Shown one piece after another: positions 1 to 7,286 of a stretch of 12,615 nucleotides of DNA; position 1 is the stretch's first letter; the number at the start of each line of letters is the position of its first letter. The DNA comes from JBDHTS01 sp044220535 (lineage in GTDB: Bacteria > Pseudomonadota > Alphaproteobacteria > Micavibrionales > Micavibrionaceae): positions 1-12,615 of the forward strand of contig JBGAQU010000080.1 of assembly GCA_044220535.1 (NCBI GenBank), written 5' to 3'. The position numbers and the translations under genes were made by a program. The notes beneath the pieces were generated by a model. It saw only the letters and a program-made list of their open reading frames with translations, had not been told where the DNA came from and searched no databases.

Positions 1-188
1 CCGTCATCGGGATGCAGGGTTTCTCTCTGCATCAAATATCTCTGCTGGAAATTGTCGCGCGGCATGGCGGCAAAAAACAGCAGTGTGCTTTGAATGTCAT
101 CTGCCGCTTCTACAACCGCCAAAGGCATTGATGCCTGTTGGGGCTGCGAGGGTTGGCTGGCTTCTCTTTTAAAAAAGCGATCTAGCAT
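1..188 (-). CDS. Unrecognised protein, N-terminal part (runs off left edge)
   Basis: An open frame begins at an ATG (186-188) and continues without a stop to the window edge, giving 62 codons. The start is well supported: a perfect AGGAGG Shine-Dalgarno (195-200 on the plus strand, reverse complement) lies six bases upstream. The visible protein starts MLDRFFKREASQPSQPQQAS: a short basic start and a Gln/Pro/Ser-rich stretch, then a more ordinary segment. I see no motif I recognise and cannot assign a function. The gene is divergent from pheT with about 150 bp between the two starts, so the gap probably holds promoters for both. It is too short for the usual ORF-length cut-offs. Confidence 0.7.
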   Translation of the reverse strand, partial: MLDRFFKREASQPSQPQQASMPLAVVEAADDIQSTLLFFAAMPRDNFQQRYLMQRETLHPDD

Positions 189-279
189 TCAATGCCTCCT
201 GCGATGCATGATTTTCATATTGTTAATCCAATTCCTTCAGGATTGTCAATAAAATTAAACCTTAAAATCGCCGGATTGC

Positions 280-308
280 TTGCCAAAACCACCCATATCG
301 GCTTTAAA
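280..308 (+). promoter_or_regulatory. Candidate sigma-70-type promoter for pheT
   Basis: TTGCCA (280-285) and TTTAAA (303-308) are separated by 17 bases and lie in an AT-rich stretch just upstream of pheT. Transcription would start near 315, about 23 bases before the ATG. The boxes match consensus only partly and the region is AT-rich enough to give chance matches, so this is tentative. Confidence 0.3.
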
Positions 309-337
309 TTAAACCGTAATCGACCCAAGGACTTACC

Positions 338-2746
338 ATGAAATTTACCCTCGGCTGGCTTAAGGATCATCTGGACACGGAGGCGAGTCTGGATGTCATC
401 ACGCAGAAACTGACGGCGCTGGGGCTGGAAGTGGATGCGGTGACGGATCGCGCTGCGCTCTATGCGCCGTTCAAGGTGGCTTATGTCGAGAAAGCCGAAA
501 AACATCCCGATGCCGACCGCCTGAAAGTCTGCACCGTCGTCACGGAAAAAGGATCGATGCAGGTCGTCTGCGGCGCGCCCAATGCGCGCACCGGCATGAA
601 GGGCGTGTTCGCGCCTGAAAACAGCCTGATCCCCGGCACCGGCGACATCCTGAAAAAAGGCATGATCCGCGGGCAGGAATCCTGCGGCATGCTGGTTTCC
701 GAACGTGAGATGGGCCTGTCCGACGCACATGAAGGGATTATCGAGGTCGATGCCTCCATCCCCGTCGGCACGCCGTTCGCTGCGCTGTACGGCCTTGACG
801 ATCCGCTGATCGAAATTGGACTGACGCCGAACCGCGCCGATTGCGCGGGCATTCGCGGCATTGCACGCGACCTGGCCGCCGCCGGCGTCGGCACGCTGCG
901 CGAACTGAAAGATGTGAAGACCAAGGGCGCGTTTAAATCGCCTGTCGGCGTGAAACTGGATTTCTCCGCTGATACCAAAACCGCCTGTCCGCTGTTTCTT
1001 GGCCGCTATGTGCGCGGCGTGAAAAACGGCCCGTCTCCGAAATGGTTTCAGGACCGGCTGAAGGCTGTCGGCCTGCGCCCGATTTCCGCGCTGGTCGATA
1101 TCACCAATTACCTGTCGCTCGATCTCTGCCGCCCGCTGCATGTGTTCGATGCCGATAAGCTGAAAGGCAACATCACCGTCCGCCTCGCCAAAAAAGGCGA
1201 AACACTGAAGGCGCTGAACGATAAGGATTACACGCTCGACGATTTCATGACCGCCGTCTGTGATGACTCCGGCGTTCTGGGCGTGGCCGGGATTATCGGC
1301 GGCATGGCGACCGGCTGCACGGATACGACCGCAAATGTCTTTATCGAATGCGCCTATTTTGACCCGCACCGCACCGCCCGCGCGGGCCGCGCTTTGCAGA
1401 TCGATTCCGATGCGCGTTACCGTTTCGAACGCGGCATCGATCCCGCCTTCACCATCGACGGCATGGATATCGCCACGAAACTGGTGCTGGAATTCTGCGG
1501 CGGCGAAGCGTCGGAGGTTGTACAGGCGGGCGATGTGCCGGACTGGAAACGCAGCATTGCCTATGATCCGTCCTATGTCGCAAGGCTGGCCGGTTTCGAC
1601 ATTCCCACGGCGACGCAGTCCAATATCCTCGAACGACTCGGTTTTACCGTTGACATGAAATGGAATGTGCAGCCGCCGTCCTGGCGCGGCGATGTCGAAG
1701 GCCGCGCCGACCTGGTGGAGGAAATTGTCCGCGTCAACGGTTATGACGCCATTCCGCCTGTCTCCCTGACCAAGTCGGGCCTCGCTGTGCGCGCCACGGA
1801 AACATTGCGTTTTGCCCGCGCGCGCAAGGCCCGCACATCGCTGGCCGCGCGCGGCATGGATGAATGCGTGACCTGGTCGTTTATGCCCGAAGACCGCGCG
1901 GCCCTGTTCGGCCTGAACGACAACCAGTCGGCGGCGGCCTTGAAGATCCTGAACCCGATCAGTTCGGAACTCAGCCAGATGCGCCCGTCCTTGCTCGGCA
2001 ACCTGATCGAGGCGGCAGGCAAGAACCGCGACAAGGGCTTCGCCGATGTCGCGCTGTTCGAGGTCGGCCCCGGGTTTAAAACACAGAAGACGGACGGCCA
2101 GACCCTGGTCGCCGCCGGTATCCGTGCCTCGGCCGCCGGACCGCGCCACTGGTCGGGCGCTGCGTCGTCCCGCGCCGTCGATCTGTATGATGTGAAAGCC
2201 GATGCCATGGCCGTGCTTGCCGCCTGCGGCGGGCCGTCCGATACGGCGCAGATTTCGCGCGACGCACCGCGCTGGTATCACCCGGGGCAGTCGGGATCCT
2301 TGCGCCTCGGCGCCAATGTGCTCGCGTATTTCGGGGCCGTTCATCCCGCCGTGCTGGAACAGCTTGGCATCAAAGACCGGATCGTCGCCTTTGAGGTGTT
2401 TCTGGACGCCATTCCGGCGACACGCAAGAAGGGTTCGGCCAGATCGTTGCTCAAGCTTTCGCCGTTCCAGCCTGTATCCCGCGATTTCGCCTTTATCGTC
2501 GACAAGACGGTCGAAGCCGATGCCATTATTCGTGCCGCCAAGGGTGCCGATAAAGCCTTAATCACCGAAGTCAGCCTGTTCGATATCTATGACGGCAAGG
2601 GGATCGAGGACGGCAAGAAATCCATCGCCATCGCCGTGACGCTGCAGCCGCAGGCCCAGACCCTGACGGATAAAGAAATCGAGGCATTGAGCGAAAAGAT
2701 CATCGGCCAGGTGGCCGGGAAAACCGGCGCGAAACTCCGCGCATAA
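338..2746 (+). CDS. pheT: Phenylalanine--tRNA ligase beta subunit
   Basis: Beta subunit of the heterotetrameric (alpha2-beta2) phenylalanyl-tRNA synthetase, which charges tRNA-Phe in the cytoplasm; beta binds the tRNA and edits mischarged tyrosine. The 802 residues match the usual full length. In order: the typical N-terminus MKFTLGWLKDHL, an EMAP/OB-fold tRNA-binding domain (about 40-150), the B3/B4 editing domain (about 215-380), a B5 domain (about 400-475, with PSWRGDVEGRADLVEEIVRV), the inactive synthetase-like core (about 490-690), and a C-terminal FDX-ACB anticodon-binding domain (about 708-801, starting near FQPVSRDFAF). The start is set by AAGGA (327-331), six bases before the ATG. 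pheS normally lies directly upstream, but here the upstream gene is on the opposite strand, so pheS must be elsewhere. The next gene follows after 11 bp. Confidence 0.97.
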   Translation: MKFTLGWLKDHLDTEASLDVITQKLTALGLEVDAVTDRAALYAPFKVAYVEKAEKHPDADRLKVCTVVTEKGSMQVVCGAPNARTGMKGVFAPENSLIPGTGDILKKGMIRGQESCGMLVSEREMGLSDAHEGIIEVDASIPVGTPFAALYGLDDPLIEIGLTPNRADCAGIRGIARDLAAAGVGTLRELKDVKTKGAFKSPVGVKLDFSADTKTACPLFLGRYVRGVKNGPSPKWFQDRLKAVGLRPISALVDITNYLSLDLCRPLHVFDADKLKGNITVRLAKKGETLKALNDKDYTLDDFMTAVCDDSGVLGVAGIIGGMATGCTDTTANVFIECAYFDPHRTARAGRALQIDSDARYRFERGIDPAFTIDGMDIATKLVLEFCGGEASEVVQAGDVPDWKRSIAYDPSYVARLAGFDIPTATQSNILERLGFTVDMKWNVQPPSWRGDVEGRADLVEEIVRVNGYDAIPPVSLTKSGLAVRATETLRFARARKARTSLAARGMDECVTWSFMPEDRAALFGLNDNQSAAALKILNPISSELSQMRPSLLGNLIEAAGKNRDKGFADVALFEVGPGFKTQKTDGQTLVAAGIRASAAGPRHWSGAASSRAVDLYDVKADAMAVLAACGGPSDTAQISRDAPRWYHPGQSGSLRLGANVLAYFGAVHPAVLEQLGIKDRIVAFEVFLDAIPATRKKGSARSLLKLSPFQPVSRDFAFIVDKTVEADAIIRAAKGADKALITEVSLFDIYDGKGIEDGKKSIAIAVTLQPQAQTLTDKEIEALSEKIIGQVAGKTGAKLRA

Positions 2747-2757
2747 AGGACCGCATC

Positions 2758-3795
2758 GTGACCGTCTATTATTCCATCGGCGCGGTTCTGGACCGGGTAG
2801 ACGCCACAGGGCTCAATACTCTGATCCCGGTCAGCGCCAGCGCGTCGAAGGCGGGCGGCAACCTCGAAGATATCTTCCATTTGACCGATCATCAGAAATT
2901 ATACGATGTGTCACATCAGGATGCGGTGCAAAGCCTCGCGAAGCTCGTGGCGAATGTTCCGCTGTACGGCATCAATCTTGAACTGGCGCTGGACCGCCTG
3001 CTGGCCGTGCGCGGTGCAAATCCAAAGGTTGAGGACGCATTGCGCAAGGCTTATGGCACGGAGACTTTTCCCAGCAGCCTGCACGAAACCCGGCCCACAT
3101 CCACATCGCCGACGCTGCGCCATCCTATCCTGGGTGAAATGCCGAAGGCACGGCTTTGCGAAATCTATATTGCCTTCCTGAACGCTGTTACGGCTGGCCC
3201 CGGCCAGGATTTTGGCTTTGAAAGCGATATCCTTGGTAAACATCCGGACCGTTTCCTTGAGAATTTCGAAGGGTTTGTCACGCCGCAAGGCAGCAAGATC
3301 AAGGCCTCCATCCTTCTGGTGTTCGGCACGCGCATCGATCATGATCCGGCGCGGGCGCTGGAAAGCTATGTCGCATCGGGGCAGAAAAAAGCATCCAGAA
3401 TGCGCATCACCGACCCGATGGAAATGGTATGGGCCTGGCTGGAAGCGGACGGCAACCAGATGCGCCATTGCCGTGATCTCGACCGTACCTTAAAGCTTGA
3501 AGGCCTCCCCCGCCGCCCGAACTGGATCCGGTATGATGTGTTCAGCCTGCTGGAAAAGGAAGCCATCAAGCAATATATGGCGGAACACTATGCGCGCTCT
3601 GGCAAGGATATGCTAGCCAAGACGCCATCCCTGAAAAAAGCCATCACAGCCAACGCGGAAGGCAGGGTGGACGAAACATTGCAACAGCTTTTATCGCAGA
3701 CATTAAACATGGAAAGCCATTATTCCGGCGCGGCGCAACGCTTCGCGGATGCCGCAGAACAGCGGCAAAGAGAATTCCATATTTCTAAGGTTTGA
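2758..3795 (+). CDS. Unrecognised 345-residue protein, co-transcribed with pheT
   Basis: I do not recognise this family. The start is a GTG (2758-2760), supported by AAAGGA (2745-2750) seven bases upstream and overlapping the end of pheT; no ATG offers a better choice. The protein has no signal peptide and no membrane segment, so it is probably cytoplasmic. It appears to have two parts joined by a Thr/Ser/Pro-rich linker near residues 107-120 (RPTSTSPTLRHP). The first part is helix-like; the second is rich in charged and aromatic residues and ends in a helical, Gln/Glu/Arg-rich tail. The 11-bp gap to pheT and lack of a visible promoter suggest one transcript and perhaps translational coupling. 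Base composition resembles its neighbours. The role is unknown, and the link to pheT may be only positional. Confidence 0.85.
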   Translation: MTVYYSIGAVLDRVDATGLNTLIPVSASASKAGGNLEDIFHLTDHQKLYDVSHQDAVQSLAKLVANVPLYGINLELALDRLLAVRGANPKVEDALRKAYGTETFPSSLHETRPTSTSPTLRHPILGEMPKARLCEIYIAFLNAVTAGPGQDFGFESDILGKHPDRFLENFEGFVTPQGSKIKASILLVFGTRIDHDPARALESYVASGQKKASRMRITDPMEMVWAWLEADGNQMRHCRDLDRTLKLEGLPRRPNWIRYDVFSLLEKEAIKQYMAEHYARSGKDMLAKTPSLKKAITANAEGRVDETLQQLLSQTLNMESHYSGAAQRFADAAEQRQREFHISKV

Positions 3796-3813
3796 AATTA
3801 TACAGCATAAATC

Positions 3814-4005
3814 TTTACCGCGGAGGCACGAGGTTCGCGGAGAAGGAAAAGCCGCGCGCAGCGCAGTAAAAGACTTGAACCACTGAGCGCACTGAGAACA
3901 CTGAGACACCGCGATCTCAGTGTCCTCAGTGCGCTCAGTGGTTCAAAAAACTTAAGATAGCCTGCGGCGCTTTCTACTCCGCGACCTCCGCGCCTCCGAG
4001 GTAAA
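3814..4005. repeat. Nested composite palindrome, copy 1
   Basis: About 190 bp filling the gap between two convergent genes. The outer arms, 3814-3842 and 3977-4005, pair at 24 of 29 positions and carry CGGAG-type units. Inside these lie a loose pair (around 3850-3866 and CTGCGGCGCT at 3962-3971). Inside that is a near-perfect hairpin, 3875-3906 with 3915-3946, matching at 31 of 32 positions around an 8-base loop. Each inner arm is three copies of the 9-base unit CACTGAGNN. The same modules recur at 7467-7655 in another order. This looks like an intergenic hairpin repeat family rather than a single terminator. No protein is encoded. Confidence 0.85.
3875..3946. terminator. Strong hairpin, possible bidirectional transcript end
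   Basis: A 32-bp stem with one mismatch and an 8-base loop lies between the ends of a plus-strand operon and the minus-strand ligase. In minus-strand RNA the mismatch becomes a G-U pair, so the stem is unbroken. No T-tract follows the inner stem directly in either direction. The outer stem of the same element is followed by six Ts (4006-4011) on the plus strand, so a plus-strand terminator using the whole structure is possible. The role is inferred from position. Confidence 0.45.
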
Positions 4006-4009
4006 TTTT

Positions 4010-5704
4010 TTAACTGGCAGCCTGACCGGTTTCCTGCGCCACGATATCCTTGCGCGATAATTTGCCGATCATGGTTTTGGGCAGCGGTTCCTGCCTTATT
4101 TCCACCTGGCGTGGCAATTCCATCGGCGACAATTTGTCTTTCAGGAAGGATTTGATTTCATCCACCGTGACGGACTGTCCCTCCTTCGGCTTGACCCAGG
4201 CCTTGACGATTTCACCGCGCGCGAGATCCGGCAGGCCCGCGACGATGCATTCCTCCACCGCCGGATGCTTGTAAATCGCTTCCTCCACATTGCGGGGATA
4301 GACTTTGTAGCCGTTCGTAATAATCATGTCCTTGATACGGTCGACGATAAAGGTATAGCCTTCCGCGTCCATGATGGCGATATCGCCCGTATGCAGCAAC
4401 CCGTCAACCAGAACCTGCGCGGTGTCGTCCGGTTTTTTCCAGTACCCTTTCATCACCTGCGGCCCACGGATGCATAATTCGCCGCGTTCGCCAGGTTTCA
4501 CCAGTTCGCGCGTCTCCGGATCGCGGATTTCGATGATGGTGCCGGGCAGCGGCAGGCCGATCGAGCCCGGCTTGTTCGTGCCTTTGGTCGGGTTGACGCA
4601 GGCAACGGGTGAGGATTCCGTCAGGCCGTATCCTTCCACGACCACACTGCCGGTCTGCGCCTCGAATGTTTTCTTGACCTCCACCGGCAAGGGCGCGCCG
4701 CCGGAGACGCAATAGCGCAGCGAAGACAAATCATAAGTCTTCAGCTTTGGGGAATGGTTGATGGCGCTGAAAATCGCGGGCACGGCCGGGAAAATATTCG
4801 GCTTCTTGCGCTGGATGATTTTCAGCGTGTCGTTCAGGTCGAAGCGCGGCGTGGCAATAATCTCCAGCCCGTACAACACGCTTAAATTCATCACCGCCGT
4901 CATGGCGAAGACGTGGAAAAACGGGATCACGCCCAGCATTTTATCCTGGCCCGGGCGCGCGTCATAAAACCACAGACCCGCCTGCCGCACATTCGCAGTG
5001 ATATTGGCATGGGTCAGCATCGCACCCTTCGGCGCGCCCGTCGTGCCGCCCGTATATTGCAAGACCGCGATATCTTCTTTCTGATCGATCGCGACAGGCA
5101 AGGGTTTACCGTCATTCGCTGTCATATCGGCGAAGCGGATAATCGCATCCGACCATTCGATATGGGCCAGGTCTTTCCGGCGTACTAGGCTAAACAACAT
5201 ATTTTTCGGGAAAGGCAGGCTGTCCGTAAAGTCGCAAACGATCATTTTTTTAAGGGGGGTCGTACCGGGCAGGCTCTTCGCCTTGTCCCACAGCATCGAC
5301 AGATCGGCGGTGACCAGCATATCGACGCCGGAATCCACGACCATATGCTCCAGCTCGTTCTGCGGATAGAGCGGGTTCAAGTTCACGACGATCCCGCCCG
5401 CTTTCAGCACGCCATAATAGGATGCGACATAGTATGGACAGTTGGGCAGGAACAGCGCAACGCGGTCGCCTTTCTTCAAGCCCGCATCCTGCAAACCCTT
5501 GGCAAAACGCGACGCCATGTCCGCAATCTCGCGCCATAGCAGTGTCTTGCCCATAAAATCAAAGCCCGGACGATCGCCGTGTTTCGCCGCAGTCGCGTCC
5601 AGCAGGCTGTGAACGGCACACGCCTGTATGTTCGCATGCCAGTCTATCCCTTCAGGATAGGCGTTCAGCCAGGGGTAATCGCCGGAGGAAGATGCAGGGG
5701 TCAT
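4010..5704 (-). CDS. fadD: Long-chain fatty acid--CoA ligase (FadD-like)
   Basis: ATP-dependent activation of fatty acids to acyl-CoA via an acyl-AMP intermediate, the entry step of beta-oxidation and lipid recycling; family members act in the cytoplasm or at the inner membrane. From the chosen ATG (5702-5704) the protein is 564 residues, close to E. coli FadD (561). Visible motifs: N-terminal PWLNAYPEGIDW, P-loop-like YTGGTTGAPKG (217-227), YGLTES (359-364), HTGD (438-441), the FACS signature region around DRIKDMIITNGYKVYPRNVEE (455-475), and C-terminal catalytic Lys548 in KTMIGK. The frame stays open for 61 more codons upstream, but that stretch is AT-rich, does not resemble the family, and overlaps the divergent gene's leader. 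The Shine-Dalgarno is weak. Substrate chain length cannot be read from the sequence. The gene stands alone, between a palindromic repeat and a divergent cold-shock gene. Confidence 0.93.
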   Translation of the reverse strand: MTPASSSGDYPWLNAYPEGIDWHANIQACAVHSLLDATAAKHGDRPGFDFMGKTLLWREIADMASRFAKGLQDAGLKKGDRVALFLPNCPYYVASYYGVLKAGGIVVNLNPLYPQNELEHMVVDSGVDMLVTADLSMLWDKAKSLPGTTPLKKMIVCDFTDSLPFPKNMLFSLVRRKDLAHIEWSDAIIRFADMTANDGKPLPVAIDQKEDIAVLQYTGGTTGAPKGAMLTHANITANVRQAGLWFYDARPGQDKMLGVIPFFHVFAMTAVMNLSVLYGLEIIATPRFDLNDTLKIIQRKKPNIFPAVPAIFSAINHSPKLKTYDLSSLRYCVSGGAPLPVEVKKTFEAQTGSVVVEGYGLTESSPVACVNPTKGTNKPGSIGLPLPGTIIEIRDPETRELVKPGERGELCIRGPQVMKGYWKKPDDTAQVLVDGLLHTGDIAIMDAEGYTFIVDRIKDMIITNGYKVYPRNVEEAIYKHPAVEECIVAGLPDLARGEIVKAWVKPKEGQSVTVDEIKSFLKDKLSPMELPRQVEIRQEPLPKTMIGKLSRKDIVAQETGQAAS

Positions 5705-5738
5705 TATGTTTTCGTTTCGTGAGTCGGACAGACTTGAG

Positions 5739-5820
5739 ATGCTTTTCAATATCAAAAGTTTATGCCACATGCCGATGATTGGCCATAGCCATGTATGCAA
5801 GCTATCACTTTGAAAAGCAT
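5739..5820. repeat. 11-bp perfect inverted repeat between divergent genes
   Basis: ATGCTTTTCAA (5739-5749) and TTGAAAAGCAT (5810-5820) are exact reverse complements 60 bases apart in the gap between the acyl-CoA ligase and the cold-shock gene. The right arm contains the -35 box of the cold-shock promoter (5810-5815). Two identical half-sites in a divergent control region could be operator sites, or a coincidence in AT-rich DNA. Confidence 0.5.
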
Positions 5821-5838
5821 AACAGTTAACGCTAATAT
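5810..5838 (+). promoter_or_regulatory. Sigma-70-type promoter of the double cold-shock gene
   Basis: TTGAAA (5810-5815), exactly 17 bases, then TAATAT (5833-5838): each box differs from consensus at one or two positions and the spacing is ideal. The predicted start is near 5845, giving a leader of about 120 nt before the ATG at 5965. Confidence 0.65.
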
Positions 5839-5844
5839 TATAAC

Positions 5845-5964
5845 AAAAAAAAGCTGGATTCATCCAAAGTTTATATGCATCATTCACTCAGTGGTGGTGT
5901 CCGTTATTTAAAATCCAGTTCGCGATTACTAACGGTATATTACAGATTTACGTGGGATTACTGC
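5845..5964 (+). promoter_or_regulatory. Long 5' leader of the cold-shock gene, possible thermosensor
   Basis: The predicted untranslated leader is about 120 nt, far longer than needed for translation. It contains two potential stems: AGCTGGATT (5852-5860) with AATCCAGTT (5912-5920), with one G-U pair, and CCGTTA (5901-5906) with TAACGG (5930-5935). The stems interleave, so they are either alternatives or a pseudoknot. E. coli cspA mRNA has a long leader that refolds in the cold; similarity here is by analogy only. The open frame could be extended back to 5875, but no Shine-Dalgarno supports that. Confidence 0.4.
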
Positions 5965-6516
5965 ATGATCAGCGCAGGACATCTGGAAGCGGATATCGCG
6001 GTCGAAGGTTTTTACCTTGTGCCTGAAGGCGAAGCTGTAAAAACCAAGCTGAAATGGTTCAACGCGCCCAAAGGGTTTGGTTTCGTCGTACCCGACGGTG
6101 AAGACATAGACGCCTTTCTTCACATCACCGTGTTGCAACAAGCCAATGTCCACGTGCTGGGCGATGGCGCTGAATTGCTGTGCCACATCAATCGCGGTCC
6201 GAAGGGCAATCACGTGACCCATGTCGTCAGCTTGCTCGACGCTGGCAGCCTGCCCGAGGAAATCACATCAACCAGAAGCAAGGCAGACTCCGCAAGTCTT
6301 GAAAACAGTCTGCAAATGGGTGGCGCGGTGAAGTGGTACAAAGTGGATAAAGGCTTTGGCTTTATCGTGCCCGATGACGGCTGCAAGGATGTATTTGTCC
6401 ATAAAACCTGCCTCGACCGCCACGGCCTCTCCACCCTCGCCCCCGGCCAGCGCGTCCTGATGACCATCCGCTCCGTGCCAAAGGGCCGCGAGGTTATAGA
6501 CCTGGATTTTCCTTGA
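5965..6516 (+). CDS. Cold-shock protein with two cold-shock domains
   Basis: Single-stranded RNA/DNA-binding protein, likely an RNA chaperone. Of 183 residues, a short N-terminal tail is followed by a first cold-shock domain (about 25-90) with RNP1 KGFGFV (36-41) and RNP2 DAFLH (49-53). A Ser/Thr-rich linker (about 91-116) leads to a second domain (about 117-182) with KGFGFI (129-134) and DVFVH (142-146). The second is closer to the classic form; the first has Leu for Val in RNP2. Tandem two-domain versions are typical of alphaproteobacteria, where some respond to stationary phase rather than cold. I chose the ATG at 5965, which leaves a normal N-terminus and has a weak GGGA seven bases upstream; an in-frame ATG at 5875 would add 30 residues unlike the family. 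Confidence 0.9.
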   Translation: MISAGHLEADIAVEGFYLVPEGEAVKTKLKWFNAPKGFGFVVPDGEDIDAFLHITVLQQANVHVLGDGAELLCHINRGPKGNHVTHVVSLLDAGSLPEEITSTRSKADSASLENSLQMGGAVKWYKVDKGFGFIVPDDGCKDVFVHKTCLDRHGLSTLAPGQRVLMTIRSVPKGREVIDLDFP

Positions 6517-6542
6517 GAGTTTAAAACTTCCCCCTCCTCATT

Positions 6543-6684
6543 GTCATCCCGGCGAAGGCCGGGATCCATACAATCGTGCGGCCAGGCGCGTATGGAACGT
6601 CACGATGAAGATCGCGCCTTACGACAGTTTTCGCCTTTTGCGATGCTGAACTATCGCATGGGTCCCGGCCTTCGCCGGGATGAC
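6543..6684. repeat. Inverted pair of 25-bp CCCGGC..GCCGGG repeats
   Basis: The arms 6543-6567 and 6660-6684 are reverse complements at 24 of 25 positions and are separated by 92 bases without a convincing gene. Each arm is itself a small hairpin (ATCCCGGC, loop, GCCGGGAT, stem of eight). Translated, these repeats give the familiar spurious peptides of the 'PAFAGMT' and 'PGEGRDP' kind. Short dispersed palindromes like this are common in proteobacterial intergenic DNA. The spacer (6568-6659) shows nothing I can name. Confidence 0.85.
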
Positions 6685-6693
6685 GGCCTACAT

Positions 6694-6722
6694 AAAAAAA
6701 TATCCCGGCTTGCGCCGGGATA
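6694..6722 (-). terminator. Intrinsic terminator of gcrA
   Basis: A perfect 9-bp GC-rich stem (6701-6709 with 6714-6722) and a 4-base loop are followed on the minus strand by seven Ts (6694-6700). It lies 28 bases past the gcrA stop. This is a textbook Rho-independent terminator. Its stem shares TCCCGGC/GCCGGGA with the repeats just upstream, so a repeat unit may have been taken over as a terminator. Confidence 0.88.
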
Positions 6723-6750
6723 TTGAATTTCAATCCAGAAATGGAAAACC

Positions 6751-7242
6751 TTAACCCGCTGCTTCCTTGGCGTCATCATCCACTGCCGTGTTGCGGTCTT
6801 CGAAATCTTCCGCCTGCAGGACGCGATTGCGGCTGGCGGCCTGATAAGCCATTTTCGCATGATCCGGGCAGTAAGGCAGGCCGGGCACGCTGCCACAGCC
6901 GCAGAAGGAGAAATTCGCATCGCGCGGATCGCCTGACGGCCAGCGGCACATGCGGTCGCGCAGATCGATCATCTTCACGCCCTTGGTCTTCAGCGGAATT
7001 TCCCGGATGGCGACCGGCGCGACCACGGCGACGATTTTTTCACGCATCACCGGCGCAGGGCTTGCGGATTTTTTATTATCCTGCTGGATGGGGGAAACCC
7101 GGTTGGACAATTTCAGGCGGTGTGCCTTGCCGATCACTGCATTGCGGGTCACATCGCCCAGTTCCTTGGCGATCTCGGCGGCTGTCCTGCCTTCGCACCA
7201 CATTTTTCGCAAGAGGGCTACACGTTCATCAGTCCAGCTCAT
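6751..7242 (-). CDS. gcrA: GcrA cell-cycle regulator
   Basis: Alphaproteobacterial transcription factor that binds sigma-70 RNA polymerase holoenzyme and acts at promoters carrying GANTC sites methylated by CcrM. The 163-residue protein has the family start MSWTDERVALLRKMW, a helix-turn-helix (about 20-45, AAEIAKELGDVTRNAVIGKA), a variable Lys/Ala/Pro-rich middle (about 50-90), and the conserved C-terminal part with CRWPSGDP (99-106), FSFCG (111-115) and YCPDHAKMAYQ (124-134), which binds sigma. I chose the ATG at 7240-7242 because family members begin MSW; an in-frame TTG six codons upstream is possible. The Shine-Dalgarno is weak. The gene stands alone, with its own terminator and a 411-bp upstream gap holding GANTC sites and a DnaA box. 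Confidence 0.95.
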   Translation of the reverse strand: MSWTDERVALLRKMWCEGRTAAEIAKELGDVTRNAVIGKAHRLKLSNRVSPIQQDNKKSASPAPVMREKIVAVVAPVAIREIPLKTKGVKMIDLRDRMCRWPSGDPRDANFSFCGCGSVPGLPYCPDHAKMAYQAASRNRVLQAEDFEDRNTAVDDDAKEAAG

Positions 7243-7286
7243 TCTATTCTCGCTCGCCAAAGGTTACACCGCAGGCACGATTTTAC

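Noticed and set aside
215..2344. 709-residue open frame antisense to pheT
   Set aside because: It lies wholly across pheT, whose domains are certain. Its composition (Arg, Gly, Ala, His, Gln-rich, no domain) is typical of the antisense frame of a GC-rich coding region, and it has no ribosome site.
5826..5840. Possible CtrA site (TTAA-N7-TTAA) near the cold-shock promoter
   Set aside because: Only the first half-site is present; the second reads ATTA.
5705..5887. 61-residue N-terminal extension of the acyl-CoA ligase
   Set aside because: It is AT-rich and unlike the family, overlaps the leader and promoter of the divergent gene, and the protein is already full length from 5704.
5875..5964. 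Upstream ATG extending the cold-shock protein by 30 residues
   Set aside because: No ribosome site precedes it, and the extra residues do not resemble cold-shock proteins; the stretch fits better as a leader.
6341..6351. DnaA-box-like GTGGATAA within the cold-shock gene
   Set aside because: It has one mismatch to the box and lies inside a conserved coding segment (KVDKGFGF), so coding constraint explains it.
6521..6733. Short frames giving 'PAFAGMT' and 'PGEGRDP' peptides
   Set aside because: These are translations of the CCCGGC palindromic repeats, a known source of spurious gene calls.
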